From Cuniculiplasma sp. (GTDB lineage Archaea; Thermoplasmatota; Thermoplasmata; Thermoplasmatales; Thermoplasmataceae): a DNA stretch of 10,686 bases. The notes below the pieces were generated by a model. The model did not search any database. It was not told the origin of the DNA and worked only from the letters and a program-made list of their open reading frames with translations. The stretch lies in NCBI GenBank assembly GCA_023256455.1, contig JAGDXN010000088.1, positions 24,017-34,702 of the forward strand, in the 5' to 3' direction. The translations under genes were made by a program, and so were the position numbers. Positions 5,600 to 10,686 of the stretch are shown here, one piece after another; the stretch's first letter is position 1; every line of letters starts with the position of its first letter.

Positions 5600-7300
5600 T
5601 CACTCCTCATCTTCCTCATCCTCCTCCCTTATTTCTCTCAGGGGTCTTGTTGTAAATTCCACACCTCCAAGGTTATTTTCTCTCTTTCCATACTCCATCT
5701 CCCTCAATTCCTTCCTCCTTATCTTACCTGAAATTGTTTTAACACTGTCAAGGGAATCCACAAACTGTATTTTTCTGGGATGTTTGTATGGACCTGTCTT
5801 TTCAGCCACGAATCTGCTAATTTCATCTGCAAGGTTCTGGGATGGCTCAAACCCTTTCTTCAGAACAATAAAGCATTTGACAACAGCACCTCTTACGGGA
5901 TCAGGGGATGCAACCGCTGCGGATTCCACAACAGAACCATGTTCCATGATGGCGCTTTCCACCTCAAAGGGGCCTATTCTGTATCCAGAACTCTTGATGA
6001 CATCATCGGTCCTTCCAACATACCAGAAATATCCGTCACTATCCCTCATAGCCCTGTCACCTGTAAAGTATAGACCCTTTCTGAACACTTCTCCGTTCTT
6101 TTCGCTGTCATTCATATATCCAACCATCAGGGGTATGGGCCTTTGAGGTTCAGTCTCTACAGCAAGGTTTCCCTCTTCATTATCCTTGAGGGGATTTCCA
6201 TCATCGTCGACAATCCTTACCCTGAAAAAGGGAGATGGTTTACCCATTGAACCTGGCCTGATCTGCGTGCCTGGAAAATTTCCGACCATGAGCACAGTTT
6301 CCGTCTGTCCGTAACCATCCCTTATGGTCACTCCGGTCTTTTCCCTGAATCTTTCTATTATTTCAGGATTTAGGGGTTCTCCAGCGCTCACTGCACTTTT
6401 AAGGGTTTTAAAACTGTATTTCGAAAGGTCCTGGATTATGAACATTCTCCATATGGTGGGCGATGCGCACATGGATGATATTCCAAGTTCATCCACAAGT
6501 TTGAGATGCTCTTCCGGGTCAAATCTGCCCTCATAATGGAATGCAACTGTTGCTGCCCCCACATCCCAGGGTGCAAAGATTGAGCTCCACGCATGTTTTG
6601 CCCATCCCGGAGAGCTTATATTCCAGTGGATTCCGCCCTTATCCATTCCGATCCACATGGCTGTGCTGTAGTGACCTATGGGGTAACTGGAATGGGTGTG
6701 CAGCGCCATTTTGGGGTATCCCGTTGTACCGCTTGTAAAATAAAGGATTGCAGGATCATCGGATCTTGTTTTTTCATAGGTTTCAAGCATTTCAAAATCC
6801 CTGAGGTTATCCTCATTTATGTTTGACCATCCGGGTGCCTTCCCCCATCCGCATATTCTCAGTTTCATACTTCCCTGTACCTTTTCAAATTTCCTGTAAT
6901 TCAGATCATCTGTTATTACACCTGAAACAGATGCCTTTTCTGTTCTATATTTAATATCATCCTCCGTCATGGAGGTTGCAGTCGGAACAATTAATGCTCC
7001 TATTCTGATTAGGGCCACAACGGAAATCCACATCATGGGAACATTGCCCAGCATTATCATGATCCCGTCGCCCTTATTTATCCCGGATTCCTTCATATGA
7101 AAGGCCAGTCTTCTGGAAAGATCGGATATTTCCCTGAATGAGAAATCCCTCCTTTTTCCATTATAATAAAAGATCAGGGCTTTCCTGTCACCCTCCTTTT
7201 CTGCAAGATAATCAATCCAGTCAGCTGACCAGTTATAATATTCAGGCAGTTTAAACCCATTCAGATCAATATTGGGAAATTTTTCATAAAGTTCCTTCAT
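5600..7300 (-). CDS. AMP-forming acyl-CoA synthetase (ACSM/acetyl-CoA synthetase-like)
   Basis: This 566-residue enzyme activates a carboxylic acid with ATP to an acyl-adenylate and then forms the acyl-CoA. ANL-superfamily motifs appear in order: phosphate-binding loop YFTSGTTGYPK (187-197), the segment SSPGWAKHAW (229-238) typical of medium-chain (ACSM-type) enzymes, DGYGQTE (328-334), the hinge region YVGRTDDVIKSSGYRIGP (427-444) and the catalytic Lys526 in TISGKIRR (522-529). The substrate could be acetate, propionate, butyrate or a longer acid; the ACSM-like segment argues against classic Acs. Unusually, about 37 residues follow SGKIRR and end in a strongly acidic run (EEDEEDEE); many homologues stop sooner. 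The start at 7300 has a TATA-like element 22-29 bases upstream and no Shine-Dalgarno sequence. It stands alone, with 141 bases on its upstream side and 148 downstream. Confidence 0.92.
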   Translation of the reverse strand: MKELYEKFPNIDLNGFKLPEYYNWSADWIDYLAEKEGDRKALIFYYNGKRRDFSFREISDLSRRLAFHMKESGINKGDGIMIMLGNVPMMWISVVALIRIGALIVPTATSMTEDDIKYRTEKASVSGVITDDLNYRKFEKVQGSMKLRICGWGKAPGWSNINEDNLRDFEMLETYEKTRSDDPAILYFTSGTTGYPKMALHTHSSYPIGHYSTAMWIGMDKGGIHWNISSPGWAKHAWSSIFAPWDVGAATVAFHYEGRFDPEEHLKLVDELGISSMCASPTIWRMFIIQDLSKYSFKTLKSAVSAGEPLNPEIIERFREKTGVTIRDGYGQTETVLMVGNFPGTQIRPGSMGKPSPFFRVRIVDDDGNPLKDNEEGNLAVETEPQRPIPLMVGYMNDSEKNGEVFRKGLYFTGDRAMRDSDGYFWYVGRTDDVIKSSGYRIGPFEVESAIMEHGSVVESAAVASPDPVRGAVVKCFIVLKKGFEPSQNLADEISRFVAEKTGPYKHPRKIQFVDSLDSVKTISGKIRRKELREMEYGKRENNLGGVEFTTRPLREIREEDEEDEE

Positions 7301-7313
7301 GAATTAACTATGC

Positions 7314-7329
7314 AAATAATATTATTTAA
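7314..7329 (-). promoter_or_regulatory. Promoter and 14-base palindrome of the acyl-CoA synthetase gene
   Basis: AAATAATATTATTT (7314-7327) is a perfect palindrome, and the minus-strand box A-like TTAAATAA (7322-7329) lies 22-29 bases before the ATG at 7300. The palindrome therefore overlaps the presumed TFB/TBP site and start region. Pure A/T palindromes are common by chance in such DNA. The remainder of the gap to 7441 is AT-rich with T-runs on the minus strand that could end the PLD gene transcript; nothing else is seen. Confidence 0.45.
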
Positions 7330-7441
7330 TTTTCACCCATAATGCTGTAATTTATTATATTTTCATAAAATTGAATCAGGAATAAAATGTTATGATTATT
7401 ATCTGGTAAAGATTGGAAAATGGGTTGAAAAATAGTTTGGA

Positions 7442-8380
7442 TTATTTCTTCGTCCTGTTCCACTTTTTAAACTCTGTGGAATTTTTCCAGTCTTCGTTAA
7501 ACTTTTCCATGAATACCTTTTTGTCCTTTCCCTTTTTCACAATCAGTCCAACTTCCCTGTTTTTCATTAAACTTGTGGAGGTAAAGTTCTGGGACCCGAT
7601 GAATGCAATCTTCTTATTATGTATCATCTTTGCGTGCATATACCTTATATTTGCATCCATAATTCGTATCTGTACTCCTCTTTTTTCAAGTTCCTCTCCA
7701 TTTTTCACATCATTTTCGGAAAGGCTTGAGGGGAGTATCATTTTCAATTTTTTCCCCTTTGATGAAAGAATTTCAAGAAGTATCTTATCATCACCAATCT
7801 CCTCCGTTTCTATAAATAGTTTCTTGCTTGCCCTTAAAAGGTCAAAAATTCTGTTCTGGGAATCCGGGGAAACTATGAGGTATTTCCTGTCATGATCACC
7901 TGCTCTCTTCCCTTCCCAGTCAGAATTAAATATGTTCATCAAAGATTTGTGAATCTTTCTTTCATCTCCCCTCACAAAATATTCCCTGTTTTTCTTGAAA
8001 GCCGCATCGGTAAGATTCATTGTTCCAACTATGTATTCCTTCTCGTTCAGCATATATTTGGCATGATCAAACACATTCTCCCCTTCAAACCTTTCGGGTG
8101 CAATGTTTACCTGTGCACCTGTCCTTCTGAGGTTTTCCAGGCTTTCACTTCCAGAACCATCATAGGGATGGCCATCAATAATTATCCTCACAGGTATTTT
8201 CCTTGAGACAACATTGGATATGGCAGTCATAATATCGGGGTCGTCTATAAGATAGGAATTGATATGCAGCTCTTTCTGGGTGTTTCTTATGAATTCCAGC
8301 AATGGTTCCTTTCCTGAATCAGGTTCTGAATAGATTATCACATTTACACCATACTGCTTATTTATTAAAGTTTTTTCCAT
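7442..8380 (-). CDS. PLD-superfamily protein with two HxK motifs (possible nuclease or phosphodiesterase)
   Basis: This 312-residue protein contains two phospholipase D-like halves. The first has HAK (His106, Lys108) followed by GTMN (119-122); the second has HAK (His249, Lys251) followed by GSQN (262-265). Two HxK motifs in one chain make a complete active site, which in this superfamily cleaves phosphodiester bonds of DNA, RNA or phospholipids through a phospho-histidine. The usual motif Asp is Glu113 in half one and Lys256 in half two. There is no signal peptide or membrane segment, so a cytosolic, nuclease-like role is more likely than lipid hydrolysis, but this is inference. Its start is only 12 bases from the divergent ogg start, and the TATA-like CCATAATCA that would serve it (8401-8409) lies inside ogg. 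That arrangement hints at joint regulation with a DNA-repair gene. Confidence 0.85.
   Translation of the reverse strand: MEKTLINKQYGVNVIIYSEPDSGKEPLLEFIRNTQKELHINSYLIDDPDIMTAISNVVSRKIPVRIIIDGHPYDGSGSESLENLRRTGAQVNIAPERFEGENVFDHAKYMLNEKEYIVGTMNLTDAAFKKNREYFVRGDERKIHKSLMNIFNSDWEGKRAGDHDRKYLIVSPDSQNRIFDLLRASKKLFIETEEIGDDKILLEILSSKGKKLKMILPSSLSENDVKNGEELEKRGVQIRIMDANIRYMHAKMIHNKKIAFIGSQNFTSTSLMKNREVGLIVKKGKDKKVFMEKFNEDWKNSTEFKKWNRTKK
8361..8370 (+). promoter_or_regulatory. Box A promoter of ogg, located inside the PLD gene
   Basis: TTTATTAAAG lies 23-32 bases before the ogg ATG at 8393, the normal archaeal distance for a leaderless transcript. It falls within the first codons of the oppositely oriented PLD gene, since only 12 bases separate the two start codons. 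Confidence 0.5.
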
Positions 8381-8392
8381 AGGGCCTTCAGC

Positions 8393-9031
8393 ATGGAAGC
8401 TGATTATGGCTCAGACCTCTGGTTGAGGGTTGAAAATCTCATAAATTCAGATTTCAGCAGAGAGGTAGAGAAAAAGGAAAGGGAGTTCAGACGTTTCAAG
8501 AACGAATCTGCTGAAAACATATTCTTTGAGCTGTGCTTCTGCATACTTACAGCAAACACCTCTGCGGTGCTTGGAGTGAAGATGCAGGAAAGTCTGGGTC
8601 TGGAACCATTTATAAAATATGAAAGGGAGGATCTGCGCAATTCACTTAAGAACGCAAAATACAGGTTTTACAACACAAGATCAGAATATATTGTGAGCAA
8701 CAGGTGGATCATTGACGAACTCCCGGTTTTGCTAAACCATCCCGACAGCTGGTCTGCACGGGAGTTTCTTGTTGAGCACTGTAAGGGCATAGGCTATAAG
8801 GAGGCATCCCATTTTCTAAGGAATTGTGGTGTATTCGATTTTGCCATTCTGGATATACACATTGTTAGATTGCTTGATCCCGCAATGGCAAAGTCTGGAA
8901 AGCCACTGACAAGAAGAAAGTATTATGAATATGAAAAGATAATCAGAAAAAAGGCAGAGGAGTATGGCATTGAGCCAGGCATACTTGATCTTTACATGTG
9001 GAAGATTGCCAGTGGCCAGCTCATAAAATAG
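8393..9031 (+). CDS. ogg: 8-oxoguanine DNA glycosylase/AP lyase, archaeal Ogg2 type
   Basis: This base-excision repair enzyme removes 8-oxoguanine from DNA and nicks the abasic site. The 212-residue protein has the helix-hairpin-helix region CKGIGYKEASHFLRN (130-144) with the probable catalytic Lys136, then the Asp of LDIHIVRLL (Asp154). The 18-residue Lys-Asp spacing equals that of Methanocaldococcus jannaschii Ogg (Lys129/Asp147). The chain ends in lysine (SGQLIK); in Ogg2 enzymes the C-terminal lysine takes part in telling 8-oxoguanine from guanine, so an intact C terminus supports function. The length (about 207 residues in the family) is normal. The start at 8393 has a box A 23-32 bases upstream, inside the divergent PLD gene. 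It converges on a winged-helix gene, with 16 bases between the stop codons. Confidence 0.93.
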   Translation: MEADYGSDLWLRVENLINSDFSREVEKKEREFRRFKNESAENIFFELCFCILTANTSAVLGVKMQESLGLEPFIKYEREDLRNSLKNAKYRFYNTRSEYIVSNRWIIDELPVLLNHPDSWSAREFLVEHCKGIGYKEASHFLRNCGVFDFAILDIHIVRLLDPAMAKSGKPLTRRKYYEYEKIIRKKAEEYGIEPGILDLYMWKIASGQLIK

Positions 9032-9047
9032 AATACAAAATATGTTG

Positions 9048-9542
9048 TTATGATGGATTGAATCCTCTCTTTTTTGCAAACTTTATGGTGTTTTTTCCCA
9101 TTTCTGTGAGTTCACCATGTCGTCCAATCAAACCCATTTGAAGTATCCTTTCGTCACTTTCTTCCAGATTCACCGGTTTATTTAACCTTATATAGAGTCT
9201 CTCAAGGCAGTTTTCACCCAAAATTTTAAGGTATGCCCTGCAGTCTACCATTTTTAGCAGGATCTCACCCTTTCTTGTTATTTGGTAATATGTGTGGTGT
9301 TTGTGGACCTCGGCGCTTTTCTTCAGTTTTGCAGAGGTTCTTTTAATTGATGTATTTCCATATATTTCCAGAAGGCCAAGGCTCTCCAGTTTTTTTAAAT
9401 ACTCTGCAACTACAAGTTTGTCTATTTCTGTATATCTCATTATATTTTTTGCATAATCTACCTTTGCAATTTCCATATGCCTGAGGATTTTTATGTTATT
9501 TATATCCTCAAGCATATCTTTCAGCACATCCTCTTCATTCAT
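9048..9542 (-). CDS. Winged-helix protein resembling DUF2250, downstream of aconitase
   Basis: A 164-residue soluble protein with an N-terminal helix-turn-helix: helices at about 14-27 (IKILRHMEIAKVD), 30-38 and a recognition-type helix at about 42-56 (KLVVAEYLKKLESLG), then a wing with TSIKRTSAKLKK (64-75) and the conserved block KHHTYYQITRKGE (81-93). This matches the archaeal DUF2250 family as I recall it. A second helical portion (about 126-160) ends LTEMGKNTIKFAKKRG, like a further winged-helix half. It may bind DNA as a regulator, but no target is known and no metal or ligand site is obvious. The gene begins 5 bases after the aconitase stop codon, with no promoter-like gap, so it is very probably co-transcribed. 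A purine-rich GAGGAGG lies about 20 bases before the ATG, too far for an ordinary Shine-Dalgarno site. Confidence 0.8.
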   Translation of the reverse strand: MNEEDVLKDMLEDINNIKILRHMEIAKVDYAKNIMRYTEIDKLVVAEYLKKLESLGLLEIYGNTSIKRTSAKLKKSAEVHKHHTYYQITRKGEILLKMVDCRAYLKILGENCLERLYIRLNKPVNLEESDERILQMGLIGRHGELTEMGKNTIKFAKKRGFNPS

Positions 9543-9547
9543 AGGTT

Positions 9548-10686
9548 TTAATTTTTCATCCTCCTCATTACGTACTGAAGAATTCCTCCGTTCAGGTAAT
9601 AGGACACTTCCACAGGGGTATCGAGCCTCACAGTTACCTTTGCCTTTCCTGCAGTACCATCTTCCTTTTTGAAGGATATCTCTGCCTCAGACTGTGGTTT
9701 GAGTTTTTCAGGCAGGGTTATTTCAATGGGGCTGAAGGGATCCATATGGATTGATTTGAAATCCTCTCCATCCTTGAACTGGAGTGGCAAAACACCCATT
9801 CCAATGAGATTGCTTCTGTGTATTCTTTCATAGCTCCTTGCAATTATGGCCTTTACTCCCAGAAGATAGGGTCCCTTTGCAGCCCAGTCTCTTGAGGATC
9901 CTGTACCATATTCCTTCCCAGCAATAACAACAGACCCTGACTTTTTGGAATTTTCCATGGCAACATCAAATATCCATTTCTTCTCTCCATTCTTCTCCTT
10001 AAGAGTGTATGGGCCCTCTTCCTGAACAAGCAGATTCTTAATTCTGTTGTTACCAAAGGTGCCTCTCATCATTACCTCATGATTTCCTCTTCTTGAACCG
10101 AAGGAATTGAAATCTTCAGGCTTAACCCCATGATCAAGGAGATACTTACCTGCAGGGCTTGATTTAGATATGGTTCCTGCAGGGGAAATATGGTCTGTTG
10201 TAACTGAATCTCCAAATACGGCCAGAATTCCCAAGTCCTTCATGTGGTTGTTGTATTGGGGCACCTTTTCTGTAAAGGCATCAAAGAATGGAGGATTCCT
10301 TATGTATGTGCTCTTTTCATCCCACTGGTACAGGCTTCCTCCAGGTACCTTCAACTCATTCCATAGCTGGCTGAATCTGTTTAAATCTGAATAGTTTTTC
10401 ACGTAGAGGTCTTTCTTTATGTATTTTGATATGACACCTTCGATCTCCTCATTTGAAGGCCATATATCCTTGAGGAAAACCTTCTTTCCATCCTTTGACA
10501 CTCCTATGGGATCCCTTTCCATATCCAGATCTATCCTGCCTGCAATGGCAAATGCCACCACAAGGGGTGGTGACATCAGGTAGTTAGCTTTCACATTTCT
10601 GTGAATTCTGGCCTCAAAGTTCCTGTTTCCTGAGAGCACTGCAACGGTGTAAAGATTGTTTTCCACAATGGCATTCTCAATCTCAC
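9548..10686 (-). CDS. acnA: Aconitate hydratase (AcnA type), C-terminal part, cut by the window edge
   Basis: Aconitase interconverts citrate and isocitrate in the citric acid cycle using a [4Fe-4S] cluster. The window holds the last 378 codons of what is normally a protein of about 890 residues; the reading frame is open through position 10686, so the start lies outside. Visible motifs, numbered from the first complete codon: VLSGNRNFEARIH (16-28), DHISPAG (165-171), RRGNHEVMMRGTFGN (198-212) and the swivel-domain GTGSSRDW (260-267) with the active-site serine and arginine. The cluster-ligand cysteines should lie shortly beyond the edge, because in AcnA the CTTC segment comes just before VLSGNRNF. 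An internal GTG at 10666 is not a start, since conserved sequence continues upstream of it. The downstream gene for a DUF2250-like winged-helix protein follows after 5 bases. Confidence 0.95.
   Translation of the reverse strand, partial: EIENAIVENNLYTVAVLSGNRNFEARIHRNVKANYLMSPPLVVAFAIAGRIDLDMERDPIGVSKDGKKVFLKDIWPSNEEIEGVISKYIKKDLYVKNYSDLNRFSQLWNELKVPGGSLYQWDEKSTYIRNPPFFDAFTEKVPQYNNHMKDLGILAVFGDSVTTDHISPAGTISKSSPAGKYLLDHGVKPEDFNSFGSRRGNHEVMMRGTFGNNRIKNLLVQEEGPYTLKEKNGEKKWIFDVAMENSKKSGSVVIAGKEYGTGSSRDWAAKGPYLLGVKAIIARSYERIHRSNLIGMGVLPLQFKDGEDFKSIHMDPFSPIEITLPEKLKPQSEAEISFKKEDGTAGKAKVTVRLDTPVEVSYYLNGGILQYVMRRMKN

Noticed and set aside
5574..6146. A 190-codon plus-strand open frame with a serine run.
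   Set aside because: It is antisense to the acyl-CoA synthetase; the serine run is the complement of the acidic tail codons, and no family features appear.
7301..7441. Possible mobile-element or attachment-site remnant in the 141-base gap.
   Set aside because: No direct repeats, terminal inverted repeats or tRNA end were found; the 14-base A/T palindrome is best explained as part of the promoter.
7413..7895. A 160-codon plus-strand open frame rich in Phe, Ser and Ile.
   Set aside because: It lies antisense to the PLD gene, which has clear catalytic motifs; its apparent hydrophobicity comes from complementing Lys/Glu-rich codons.
10664..10666. GTG as the start of aconitase.
   Set aside because: The frame continues upstream to the window edge with sequence (EIENAI) that matches the expected AcnA position before VLSGNRNF, so the gene is simply truncated by the window.

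Overview
The window looks like chromosomal DNA from a thermoacidophilic archaeon, most likely of the Thermoplasmatales (Ferroplasma/Thermoplasma-like relatives). The grounds are an archaeal Ogg2-type 8-oxoguanine glycosylase, proteins resembling archaea-restricted DUF2250 and DUF6015 families, AT-rich archaeal box A promoters about 22-35 bases upstream of start codons with almost no leader, AGG/AGA-rich arginine usage, and a mercuric reductase gene. The lineage is inferred from gene content; no rRNA or other phylogenetic marker is present. Genes are tightly packed. The longest gene-free stretches are about 148 bases (5452-5599) and 141 bases (7301-7441), holding only AT-rich promoter-like and terminator-like sequence. 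I found no tRNA, rRNA, CRISPR array, insertion sequence or integrase.

Left part (1-4315): a two-gene mercury-detoxification operon on the minus strand (small HMA metal-binding protein followed by MerA, overlapping by 11 bases) diverges from a plus-strand NAD(P)-dependent epimerase-like protein of the TIGR01777 type. Next on the plus strand are an unrecognised small protein with a C-terminal membrane anchor and a 12-helix MFS transporter, whose start overlaps the small gene's stop (TAATG).

Middle (4316-7441): a TSUP (TauE/SafE) membrane exporter is read toward, and overlaps by 7 bases, a minus-strand DUF6015-like gene. Upstream of that, also on the minus strand, is a 566-residue acyl-CoA synthetase with an unusual acidic C-terminal tail.

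Right part (7442-10686): a PLD-superfamily protein (minus) and an Ogg2 DNA glycosylase (plus) diverge from start codons only 12 bases apart, so each promoter lies inside the other gene. The glycosylase gene converges on a winged-helix DUF2250-like gene, which sits 5 bases downstream of an aconitase gene that runs off the right edge of the window.

Functionally the window mixes mercury resistance, membrane transport, central carbon metabolism (acyl-CoA activation, aconitase) and oxidative DNA repair. I see no clearly new multi-gene system. The points most worth a second look are the split HMA-MerA pair, the interleaved PLD/Ogg2 promoters, the tail-anchored protein coupled to an MFS transporter, and the aconitase-linked winged-helix protein.
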